Part shown: positions 18,635-26,001 of the stretch, piece after piece
Position numbering within the stretch: position 1 is the stretch's first letter
How the letters are laid out: every line of letters begins with the position of its first letter
Source: Rhizobium binae
GTDB taxonomy: Bacteria > Pseudomonadota > Alphaproteobacteria > Rhizobiales > Rhizobiaceae
Reading direction: 5' to 3'
NCBI RefSeq assembly: GCF_017357225.1
Contig: NZ_CP071604.1
Location: 1,863,001-1,927,000 of the forward strand
DNA: 64,000 nt
Program-made: the position numbers and the translations under genes
Notes under the pieces: generated by a model
What the model saw: only the letters and a program-made list of their open reading frames with translations
The model's database searches: none
Told to the model about the DNA's origin: nothing

Positions 18635-18672
18635 GTGTCCTTAGCGCGTCCGAGCAGACGCGCTAAGGACAC
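18635..18672. repeat. Perfect 16-bp inverted repeat (terminator or dispersed repeat)
   Basis: GTGTCCTTAGCGCGTC, a six-base loop CGAGCA, then the exact complement. No T-run follows. It could terminate the 43-aa gene, but its length and perfection resemble short dispersed palindromic repeats I recall between rhizobial genes. Confidence 0.65.
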
Positions 18673-18740
18673 CCTACTCACCGCCGAACCGTACCAATTC
18701 CGAATTGGGATTTTCGGATTAGGTCTGTTCCGGGTAATAG

Positions 18741-19115
18741 TCAGCGTTCGGTGAGCGTAACGGGGCTCGACCCCCTGCTTTCGCGCCACCTGTTGATCAC
18801 CCAGCCGGCCAGCAGGCCGAGCGCGGCCCCCATCGCCTTGACGCCGGCATCATGCAGGCGGGGGTGGCGGGTCGGCGCGAAGTATTGCAGGTATTCGATG
18901 GCGGCCGCCCCTGCTATCAGCAGCACGGCCACCAGTTTCCACTGTCTGGGATAGGCGAGCGCGAAGGTGAGGCCGAGGAGCACATAGGCGCCGCCGCGGT
19001 CGGTATCGACGGTCGTGACCGTATGCGGTCTCAGCCCCAACGGCGAAACCGTGACAAAGAGGATCAAGGCGAGCAGCAGCCAGGCCAGCGGTTTTGCGAA
19101 TTTGAAGATCATCAT
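18741..19115 (-). CDS. VanZ-like membrane protein
   Basis: 124 aa with a GGAG-type ribosome site; ATG 19112 is an equally good start. Three to four transmembrane segments are visible (about residues 8-26, 44-58, 61-78 and 93-108), with the EYLQ...R..D pattern (EYLQYFAPTRHPRLHDAGV) typical of VanZ-like proteins. VanZ confers teicoplanin resistance in enterococci, but the widespread short homologues have no known role. Transcribed alone. Confidence 0.85.
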   Translation of the reverse strand: MMIFKFAKPLAWLLLALILFVTVSPLGLRPHTVTTVDTDRGGAYVLLGLTFALAYPRQWKLVAVLLIAGAAAIEYLQYFAPTRHPRLHDAGVKAMGAALGLLAGWVINRWRESRGSSPVTLTER

Positions 19116-19332
19116 CGCTCCATATAAGTGGCCGGCCTTTGCATTGACAGTTAAAATCAGTTCATCCGCCGCCGATTTTGCGATGGGCTTAAGAAAGCCT
19201 TCCCGAGGCCGGGGCCGGCATCAGGATATCGGCGGCTCGGTCAGCGAACCGGAAATGGCCGGAGCGGGCTTTCTTTTGCCAGCCGGCCTGTGCCATAGCG
19301 GCGTTGGCTATCATTAGGAATGGACCACGCCC

Positions 19333-20583
19333 GTGACGAGACTTGATGTCGAAAGCGCCGAGGAGGCAATGCGCAGCCTGTTTCCGGCAACGCCACTGCA
19401 GCTCAATGACCATCTCTCCGCCCGCTATGGCGCCGATATCTGGTTGAAGCGCGAGGATCTGTCGCCGGTGCGCTCCTACAAGATCCGCGGCGCCTTCAAT
19501 TTCTTCCGCAAAGCGATCGGGCAGGGGGCGGCCGGCAAGACCTTCGTCTGCGCTTCGGCCGGCAATCACGCTCAGGGCTTCGCCTATGTCTGCCGCCATT
19601 TCGGCGTGCCGGGCGTCGTCTTCATGCCGGTGACGACACCGCAGCAGAAGATCGACAAGACCCGCATGTTCGGCGCCGGATTCATCACCATCCGGCTGAT
19701 CGGCGATTTCTTCGACCAGTGCTACCAGGCCGCACGTGACCATGTTGAGGCGATCGGCGGCGTCATGGTGCCGCCCTTCGATCACGCCGATATCATCGAG
19801 GGGCAGGCGACCGTCGCCGCCGAAATCATGCAGCAATTGCCTGAAGGAACGGTGCCGGATTTGGTCGTGCTGCCGGTCGGCGGCGGCGGCCTTGCCGCCG
19901 GCATTACCGGTTACCTCGAAAGCATCGTGCCGAAATCGGCCTTTGTCTTTGCCGAGCCCGCCGGCGCGCCGAGCCTCAGGCGCAGCATCGAGGCCGGCCA
20001 GGTGACGACGCTTGCCAAGGTCGACAACTTCGTCGATGGCGCGGCCGTCGCCCGCATCGGCGACCTGAATTTCGCCGCTCTGCGCGATTTCCCGGCAAGC
20101 CAAGTGCAGTTGATGCCCGAAAATGCCATCTGCGTCACCATCCAGGAGATGCTGAATGTCGAGGGCGTCGTGCTGGAGCCGGCAGGCGCCCTGTCGCTGA
20201 CCGCGATCGCCGCGATGGATGCCCATGCGATTCGCGACAAGACCGTCGTTGCGGTCGTTTCCGGCGGCAATTTCGATTTCGAGCGCTTGCCTGACGTAAA
20301 GGAAAGAGCCATGCGTTACGCAGGGCTGAAGAAATACTTTATTCTCAGGCTTGCCCAGCGCCCCGGCGCGCTCAGGGATTTCCTAAGTCTGCTCGGCCCC
20401 GACGACGATATCGCCCGCTTCGAATATCTGAAGAAATCGGCGCGCAATTTTGGCTCGATCCTCATAGGCATCGAAAGCAAGGCGCCGGAGAATTTCGCCC
20501 GGCTGATCGCAAATTTCGAAGCCGCCGGCATGGGTTACGAGGATATTACCGAAAACGAGATCCTCGCCAGTCTGATCATTTGA
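19333..20583 (+). CDS. ilvA: Threonine ammonia-lyase (threonine dehydratase), biosynthetic type
   Basis: 416 aa starting at GTG 19333. It deaminates threonine to 2-oxobutanoate, the first step to isoleucine, using pyridoxal phosphate. The Schiff-base lysine is Lys50 in SYKIRGAFN; the phosphate-binding loop VGGGGLAAG is near 183-191. A C-terminal ACT-like regulatory domain starts near residue 335 (YFILRLAQRPGALRDFL), so isoleucine feedback is expected. Length fits the short IlvA class. A small HlyU-like gene follows 37 bases after its stop. Confidence 0.93.
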   Translation: MTRLDVESAEEAMRSLFPATPLQLNDHLSARYGADIWLKREDLSPVRSYKIRGAFNFFRKAIGQGAAGKTFVCASAGNHAQGFAYVCRHFGVPGVVFMPVTTPQQKIDKTRMFGAGFITIRLIGDFFDQCYQAARDHVEAIGGVMVPPFDHADIIEGQATVAAEIMQQLPEGTVPDLVVLPVGGGGLAAGITGYLESIVPKSAFVFAEPAGAPSLRRSIEAGQVTTLAKVDNFVDGAAVARIGDLNFAALRDFPASQVQLMPENAICVTIQEMLNVEGVVLEPAGALSLTAIAAMDAHAIRDKTVVAVVSGGNFDFERLPDVKERAMRYAGLKKYFILRLAQRPGALRDFLSLLGPDDDIARFEYLKKSARNFGSILIGIESKAPENFARLIANFEAAGMGYEDITENEILASLII

Positions 20584-20620
20584 CTTGGCGAGCGCGATGC
20601 CGCCGTGTTAGAGACGGATC

Positions 20621-20944
20621 ATGGCTTCCTTCCTTTCAAATCTCTTTTCGATGCTCTCTGGCGGCAAGACCGCTTCGGAGGCGGCAGGTCCTTCCGGCGA
20701 GCCGCAGCTTTATGGCGACTGCACGATCTATGCGGAGCCACGCAAGGAAGGCAGCCAATACCGACTGGCCGGCCGTATCGAAAAAAAGGTCGGCGACGAG
20801 GTGCTGGTGCGCAATTTCATCCGCGCCGATCTTTTCTCGTCCTCCGACGACGCGATCGAGTGCACAGTGCGCAAGGCGCACCAGATCATCGACCAGCATG
20901 GCCCGTCGCTCTTCGGCGACGGCGAGAAGCTTCGCCAGGTCTGA
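20621..20944 (+). CDS. HlyU-family small regulator
   Basis: 107 aa from ATG 20621. The protein is of the short alpha/beta HlyU family, with the recognisable core YGDCTIYAEPRKEG and YRLAGRIEKKVGDEV. In Vibrio, a protein given the same name activates haemolysin genes, but this rhizobial family is not an ArsR-type repressor and has no proven role. It follows ilvA closely and could be read through from it; the functional link is unclear. Confidence 0.8.
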   Translation: MASFLSNLFSMLSGGKTASEAAGPSGEPQLYGDCTIYAEPRKEGSQYRLAGRIEKKVGDEVLVRNFIRADLFSSSDDAIECTVRKAHQIIDQHGPSLFGDGEKLRQV

Positions 20945-21185
20945 AGGCGCGATCTGTTCCGGCTGAGGCCCCGGACCGAAATTCCTTGCTTTTCAATCGT
21001 ATGACTTGAGCGGTCAACCCTAATATGAGAACGCGCTCACGCAATCTTAAAGGATTGCGGCGAAAGCTATGGCCTGCAGGATTTGCAGGACGCGCCCTCG
21101 TGTGTGACTTTTTCGGACGATCGATCAAAGGATCCGCAGCCGCGATCGCCGCATCCGCGCGGCGCCGGTCTGCAGCCGAGGTGTC

Positions 21186-22457
21186 GTGATGGAGGCGCTC
21201 AACCTCGTTCTCTTCATCGTCGAAGCCATCGCCTATTTCATGCTGATGGTGACGCTTCTGCACTTCCGCCATCGGCTCGGTCTCGGGGTCTTCCTGACAG
21301 CGCTCGGCGTCATGCATTTCATGGAGACCTATCTGGCGGCGGTCTTTTACGTCTCGCTGCCGTTCGGGGATGTGTCGCCGGGTTCATCCGTTTTCTTCTC
21401 CGGCAAGCTGATGATGATCCTGATGCTGTACCTGTGGGAGGATGCCGCCACGGTGCGCCAACCGATCTACGGCCTGTTCCTCGGCAACCTGCTGACCGTC
21501 GGCATCGCCTGGGTGCTGCAAATGCACCAGCCGCTGCAACTATCGTCTAACCATACGCCCGACGTCGATTTTCTGAAGGAGATGGGTTGGCTGATGATCT
21601 GGGGCACGGCGCTGCTCTATGTCGATTCGCTCGGCATCATCCTGCTCTACGAAAAACTCGGCGATTTCTTCCGCAAGCGCGTCGTGCTGCGTTTCATGAT
21701 CTCCGGCTTCGCGCTGCTGACCTTCGACCAGGTCGGCTTCTTCGCGGCGCTGCATTATTTCCTCGATGTGCCGATCGCCGTATTCTGGGGTGGTTGGAAG
21801 GCGAAGATGCTTTCCGTCTGCCTCTATGGGGCAATGTTTGCGATCTATGAATATCGTATCCGCCGCCTCGGCGCCGATGCTGCCGCGCGCTCCATCAGTG
21901 ACGTCTTCGGCGATCTGACATTCCGCGAGCGCTACAATGATCTTCTGGAGCGCACCGGTCGCGACATGCTGACTGGCGTCTATGACCGTACGCGCATGGA
22001 GCTGGAAGCGCCGTTGATGTTGCGCGAGGCGCTGCGGCTGGGACTGTCTGCGACCGTTCTCATTATCGACGCCGATCACTTCAAGGACGTCAACGACGGT
22101 TACGGTCATCTTCAGGGTGACGCCGTGCTGAAATCGATCGCCGCCCGGCTCGGCACAACGCTGCGTTCCAGCGACCGCATCTTCCGCTTCGGCGGCGAGG
22201 AGTTTGTCGCCGTCTGCCCCGGCACGAACCACGAGGAAGGACTGTTGCTTGCCGAGCGTCTGCGTTGGACGATCGCGACCAGCGTCAAGACGCCGGATGG
22301 CAGTCCGGTCACCGTCTCTATCGGCGTTGCGACCGCCGACGAGGACGGCACCAGCTTCACCACGGTGCTGTCGGCTGCCGACGGCCGGCTTTACGCGGCA
22401 AAGAAGAGCGGCCGCAACTGCGTCGTCGGCCGATCCGGCGTGGTGAAGCTCGATTAA
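21186..22457 (+). CDS. Membrane-bound diguanylate cyclase (GGDEF)
   Basis: 423 aa beginning GTG-ATG at 21186/21189. Seven or so hydrophobic segments fill residues 1-225 as an N-terminal sensor region without a recognised domain name. The GGDEF domain covers about 255-420, with an intact active site GGEEF at 336-340 and an inhibitory I-site RSSD five residues before RIFRF-GGEEF, so it probably makes cyclic di-GMP with product feedback. No EAL domain. Transcribed alone. A PilZ protein (28315-28716) elsewhere in the window is a possible receptor of the same signal. Confidence 0.93.
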   Translation: MMEALNLVLFIVEAIAYFMLMVTLLHFRHRLGLGVFLTALGVMHFMETYLAAVFYVSLPFGDVSPGSSVFFSGKLMMILMLYLWEDAATVRQPIYGLFLGNLLTVGIAWVLQMHQPLQLSSNHTPDVDFLKEMGWLMIWGTALLYVDSLGIILLYEKLGDFFRKRVVLRFMISGFALLTFDQVGFFAALHYFLDVPIAVFWGGWKAKMLSVCLYGAMFAIYEYRIRRLGADAAARSISDVFGDLTFRERYNDLLERTGRDMLTGVYDRTRMELEAPLMLREALRLGLSATVLIIDADHFKDVNDGYGHLQGDAVLKSIAARLGTTLRSSDRIFRFGGEEFVAVCPGTNHEEGLLLAERLRWTIATSVKTPDGSPVTVSIGVATADEDGTSFTTVLSAADGRLYAAKKSGRNCVVGRSGVVKLD

Positions 22458-22707
22458 GCCGATCAGTCTCCCGATCAACGCGACAGGTCGGGTGCAGGCG
22501 CTTGAAGTGTTGCACGAATCAAAACAATCGGCTTCATGTCCGCCGCCATTCTGAGCCGGGTGTTCGTGGCGGGCTCTGTGGTCATCAGGATCCGTTCTAT
22601 TCCCTTCTGGTCCTGACGAGCCTGAGGCTGGTCTCCGTCCTGCTGTTCCTGGTGGGACAATCGTCCTGTCCCGTGTTGTCCGCCGCGTAAGGAATGGCTG
22701 ACCGAGG
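22458..22707. other. Gap between the GGDEF gene and the SDR gene
   Basis: About 250 bases without a gene I can support. Very short frames occur (for example 26 codons from about 22533) but have no supporting features. Confidence 0.35.
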
Positions 22708-22730
22708 CCGGGCAAGCTCGACTTGCCCGG
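22708..22730 (-). terminator. Hairpin downstream of the SDR gene
   Basis: CCGGGCAAG and CTTGCCCGG pair around a five-base loop, 11 bases after the SDR stop on the minus strand. No long T-run. Confidence 0.55.
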
Positions 22731-22741
22731 TCCTCGCTGAT

Positions 22742-23518
22742 TCATGCGGCGCGGAAGATCTTGGCGCCGGACGGTGCGCTCGTCATGCCGCCATCGACGG
22801 TAATCTCGATGCCGGTGACATTGGATGCGTCCTCGGAGGCGAGATAGAGCGCGGCTTTGGCGATCTCGTCGGCTTCGCTCATGCGCCCGAGCGGGCTCAT
22901 GCCGCCGATGCGGGCCTCGAGCGCCGACATCGCGTCTTCCGTCTGGGCCATCGGCGACCAGATCGGTGTCTTCGTGCCGCCGGGCGTCACCTGATTGACG
23001 CGGATCCCGCGCGGCGCCAGCTCGGAGGCCATATTGCGCGTCATCGCGCGGACCGCGGCCTTGGTCGCTGCATAGGCCGACCAGCCGGGAGCGCCGAGCA
23101 CGGCATGCACCGATCCGTTGAGGATGACTGAGGCGTCGTCGTTGAGATGCGGCAGGGCCGCCTGCACGGTAAAGAAAACGGCCGTAAGATTGGTGCTGAT
23201 GATCCGATTGAACTGCTCCGGCGACGTGTCACCGAGCGGTGTCGCGCCGCCAATACCGGCATTGGCGAAGATGATGTCGAACCTACCGACCTTTGCGGCA
23301 GCTTGCGCGAAGGCCCTTTCGGTGGCGATTACATCGGTAACGTCGAGGTTCAGCGCCACGACGCTGCCCCCAAGAGACTTTTCGGCGGCAGCGAGCGTTT
23401 CCGGATTGCGACCTGTGATCACGACCTTGGCGCCCTCATCGATGAAGGCCTTGGCGGTCGCAAGACCGATGCCGCTATTGCCGCCGGTGATTAGGGCGAC
23501 CTTGTTTCTTAGACGCAT
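22742..23518 (-). CDS. Short-chain dehydrogenase/reductase
   Basis: 258 aa from ATG 23518. Classical SDR: cofactor motif TGGNSGIG at 11-18, NAG at 86-88, catalytic Ser136, Tyr149 and Lys153 (YAATK). The Arg after the second beta strand (TGRN) favours NADP(H). Substrate not known. It is divergently oriented to a TetR-family regulator, with two palindromic operators in the 93-base gap, so the regulator very likely represses this gene until a small ligand appears, possibly an aldehyde, quinone or aromatic compound. Confidence 0.92.
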   Translation of the reverse strand: MRLRNKVALITGGNSGIGLATAKAFIDEGAKVVITGRNPETLAAAEKSLGGSVVALNLDVTDVIATERAFAQAAAKVGRFDIIFANAGIGGATPLGDTSPEQFNRIISTNLTAVFFTVQAALPHLNDDASVILNGSVHAVLGAPGWSAYAATKAAVRAMTRNMASELAPRGIRVNQVTPGGTKTPIWSPMAQTEDAMSALEARIGGMSPLGRMSEADEIAKAALYLASEDASNVTGIEITVDGGMTSAPSGAKIFRAA

Positions 23519-23543
23519 GATTCATGCTCCTCTTGGAAATGAC

Positions 23544-23565
23544 AACGATCTAGATTATGATCGTT
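23544..23565. promoter_or_regulatory. Candidate TetR operator 1
   Basis: AACGATC-N8-GATCGTT, a perfect 22-base inverted repeat in the gap between the SDR and tetR genes. Size and spacing suit a TetR-family dimer site. Confidence 0.6.
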
Positions 23566-23573
23566 ATCTACAA

Positions 23574-23591
23574 GGATTATGATTGTAATCC
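23574..23591. promoter_or_regulatory. Candidate TetR operator 2
   Basis: GGATTA-N6-TAATCC, a perfect 18-base inverted repeat 21 bases from the regulator start codon. It shares the ATTATGAT core with the first palindrome, so both may bind the same protein. Confidence 0.5.
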
Positions 23592-23611
23592 ACATAAGTC
23601 AAGAGGCGCCG

Positions 23612-24187
23612 ATGGGTCGTACGCAACTGGAAAAACAGAAGACGCATGAGAAGATCGTGGAGACTGCGTCCAGGCGTCTGCGCGAAGCGGGACTCGACGG
23701 CATCGGTGTTGCCGACCTGATGAAGGAGGCCGGGCTGACCGTCGGCGGCTTCTACAAGCACTTCGCTTCGCGTGACGATCTGGTCGCCGAGGCGATCCAT
23801 TCGGCTTTCGATTCATGGGGACGTAAGTTGGAGACCGAGGGGATCAACCCGGCGGAGATGACGGCTGCCGATATCGCCGAGCGTTATGTCAGCACCTATC
23901 ACCGCGACAATCCCGGCGAGGGCTGCCCTTTTGCAGCGCTAACCTCCGATATATCGCGCAGCGGCGAGAAGGCGCGAGCGATCGCGACGGATGGACTCAG
24001 GCGCAATTTCGCGGGATTGGCGAGCAGGGCCGCAGGAGCGGATGAAGGGGAGAGGCGACGCAAGGCGATCATGGCCTTCGCGATGATGGCTGGCGGCGTC
24101 GGCCTTGCCAGGATTTCCTCCGATGAGGCGCTGTCAGCCGAAATCCTCGAGACGATCCGCGATTTTGTCGCTGCTATCGACAAATGA
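23612..24187 (+). CDS. TetR-family transcriptional regulator
   Basis: 191 aa from ATG 23612 (AAGAGG upstream); an upstream in-frame start at 23579 overlaps the operator and is less likely. The N-terminal helix-turn-helix is clear: VETASRRLREAGLDGIGVADL then GLTVGGFYKHFASRDDLV (recognition helix). The C-terminal ligand domain, with a Cys in PGEGCPFAALTSD, is of the LmrA/YxaF-like type. It probably represses itself and the divergent SDR gene through the palindromes between them. Confidence 0.92.
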   Translation: MGRTQLEKQKTHEKIVETASRRLREAGLDGIGVADLMKEAGLTVGGFYKHFASRDDLVAEAIHSAFDSWGRKLETEGINPAEMTAADIAERYVSTYHRDNPGEGCPFAALTSDISRSGEKARAIATDGLRRNFAGLASRAAGADEGERRRKAIMAFAMMAGGVGLARISSDEALSAEILETIRDFVAAIDK

Positions 24188-24214
24188 CAACGGCCGGCGA
24201 AGGGCCGGCCGTTG
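24188..24214. terminator. Bidirectional hairpin between tetR and azoR
   Basis: CAACGGCCGGC and GCCGGCCGTTG form an 11-base stem in the short gap between two convergent genes, starting at the tetR stop codon. T-run weak, so a bidirectional attenuating hairpin is the cautious reading. Confidence 0.6.
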
Positions 24215-24241
24215 CATTACACCAAAGCGTTGGAGAGCCGA

Positions 24242-24856
24242 TCAGGCGGCCAGCGCGATTTCCTGGACGCGCGACTTGGCGGCGTCAATGGCCTTTTCGG
24301 CGGCTTCCGGGCCGAAGGCGAGGCCTTCGACATAGATGGTTTCGACGTCTGTGATGCCGAGGAAGCCGAGAACCGACTTCAGGTAAGGCACGGCATGGTT
24401 CAGGGGAGCGGCCGGACCCTGCGAGTAGACGCCACCCGAGGCGAGAACGACATAAACCTTCTTGCCTGCGACGAGACCGACCGGGCCGCTTTCCGTGTAC
24501 TTGAACGTCACGCCGGCGCGGGCGATATTGTCGATCCAGGTCTTCAGCGACGAGTAGATATTGAAGTTGATCAGGCCGGTGCTGATGACGATCGTGTCGG
24601 CAGCAAACAGTTCGGCGACGAGTTCGTCGGAGATTTTAACCGCGGCGATCTCTTCGGCGGTACGGGCTTCCGCCGGCTTGCGGATCGCGCCGGTAAAGAG
24701 GTCATCGATGTGCGGCAGCGGATTGGCGGCGAGGTCGCGGCGAACAACGACGCTGCCCGGCTTCTGGTTCTTCAGCTTTTCGGCGAGGTCGACGGCGATC
24801 GGCGTCGAGAGCGAGTCGGCACGCGGGCTGGACGTCAGAAGAAGGATGGACGACAT
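24242..24856 (-). CDS. azoR: FMN-dependent NADH-azoreductase
   Basis: 204 aa from ATG 24856. A flavodoxin-like quinone/azo reductase that uses NADH and FMN. Family marks are the N-terminal SSPRADSLST phosphate-binding loop at 9-18, GLINFNIYSSLKTWID near 95-110, and ASGGVYS near 139-145. It likely serves in quinone detoxification; azo dyes are incidental substrates. It is divergent from a LysR-type gene that probably controls it, an arrangement common for this pair. Confidence 0.93.
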   Translation of the reverse strand: MSSILLLTSSPRADSLSTPIAVDLAEKLKNQKPGSVVVRRDLAANPLPHIDDLFTGAIRKPAEARTAEEIAAVKISDELVAELFAADTIVISTGLINFNIYSSLKTWIDNIARAGVTFKYTESGPVGLVAGKKVYVVLASGGVYSQGPAAPLNHAVPYLKSVLGFLGITDVETIYVEGLAFGPEAAEKAIDAAKSRVQEIALAA

Positions 24857-24954
24857 GCTGCATTTCCTTTCGAATTGAATTGGACGGCTCGTTGCTGGGA
24901 AGTGAGCCGCTGTGTCGAGGGGGAAAATAAGTCTGGCCCGCTATCGAAAAAACT

Positions 24955-25962
24955 GTGATAATGTCGATCGAAACTATCGATAGAATGGATGAGATGCTTC
25001 CGAACCCGACTTTGGACCAGTTGCTGGTGTTTTTGACCGTTGCCGAAACCGGCAGCTTTTCGGCCGCATCGCGCGCGCTCAACCGTGCGCAGTCGGTCGT
25101 CAGCTATACGATCGCCAATCTGGAAGCGCAGCTTGAAATGCCGCTTTTCGAGCGCTCCGGCGCGCGCCAGCCGAAGCTGACGGAAGCGGGCAAGGCAATG
25201 CTCGAGGATGCGCGGCGCATTCTCGGCGACCTGCAGCTCATGCGCGCGCGCGTCAAGAGCCTGCGGGAGGGCCTCGAAGCCGAGGTTTCCGTCGCCATCA
25301 GCGTTATGGTGCCATCGCGGGCCGTCGTGGACGTGCTGCACGAATTCCGCGAAAGATACCCGACCGTTTCGTTGAACCTTAATGTCGGTGAACTTGGAAT
25401 GGTCATGGATCTCGTTCTGAGCGGCAAGGCGACGGTCGGTATCGGCGGCGCGGTGCTCAAGCCGGACGATTCGATGGTCACGGAACGAATCGGCCATTCC
25501 TTCATGGTGCCGGTCGCCGCGCCCGACCACCCGCTTGCCGCGATCGGCCGGCCGCTCATGCTCGGCGACGTGCGCGAGGAAGTGCAACTCGTCGTCACCG
25601 ACGCGTCAGGTCGGACGAAGGGGCGGGATTTCAACGTTCTGTCCTACAAGACGTGGCGCGTCAGCGATATTGCGACAAAGCACCAGCTCATTAAGGCCGG
25701 GCTCGGCTGGGGCGGTCTTCCGGCATCCGTCATCCATGACGATCTGCGCAGCGGCGCGCTCATCCATCTCGATCTGGATGCCTATGAACAGGGCGAGTAT
25801 TCGATCTATTCGATGCGCCAGCTCGCCAATCCGCCAGGGCCTGCCGCCAGCTGGATGATCGACGCCTTCCGCACGCGGCTTTCCCATTGCCCGAACCAGG
25901 CCGATTTCCATGCCGAGATGGCGGAGCTGCGTGACACCGCTCCGCCGCTCGCGGCCGAATGA
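24955..25962 (+). CDS. LysR-family transcriptional regulator
   Basis: Up to 335 aa from GTG 24955; ATGs at 24961, 24985 and 24994 are alternatives and the true start is uncertain because none has a strong ribosome site. The helix-turn-helix is plain: LDQLLVFLTVAETGSFSAASRAL then SVVSYTIANLE. The remaining 230 residues form the periplasmic-binding-like effector domain. In the gap toward azoR, CTATCGA at 24941 and the palindrome CTATCGATAG at 24974-24983 are possible binding half-sites. Confidence 0.9.
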   Translation: MIMSIETIDRMDEMLPNPTLDQLLVFLTVAETGSFSAASRALNRAQSVVSYTIANLEAQLEMPLFERSGARQPKLTEAGKAMLEDARRILGDLQLMRARVKSLREGLEAEVSVAISVMVPSRAVVDVLHEFRERYPTVSLNLNVGELGMVMDLVLSGKATVGIGGAVLKPDDSMVTERIGHSFMVPVAAPDHPLAAIGRPLMLGDVREEVQLVVTDASGRTKGRDFNVLSYKTWRVSDIATKHQLIKAGLGWGGLPASVIHDDLRSGALIHLDLDAYEQGEYSIYSMRQLANPPGPAASWMIDAFRTRLSHCPNQADFHAEMAELRDTAPPLAAE

Positions 25963-25988
25963 CGAAGGCGCGCAGCCGCGCCTTCGTC
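25961..25988. terminator. Bidirectional terminator hairpin between the LysR gene and cpdB
   Basis: GACGAAGGCGCG and CGCGCCTTCGTC form a 12-base perfect stem with a four-base loop, overlapping the LysR stop codon and serving two convergent genes. Confidence 0.7.
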
Positions 25989-26001
25989 GATATGCCTTCC
26001 G

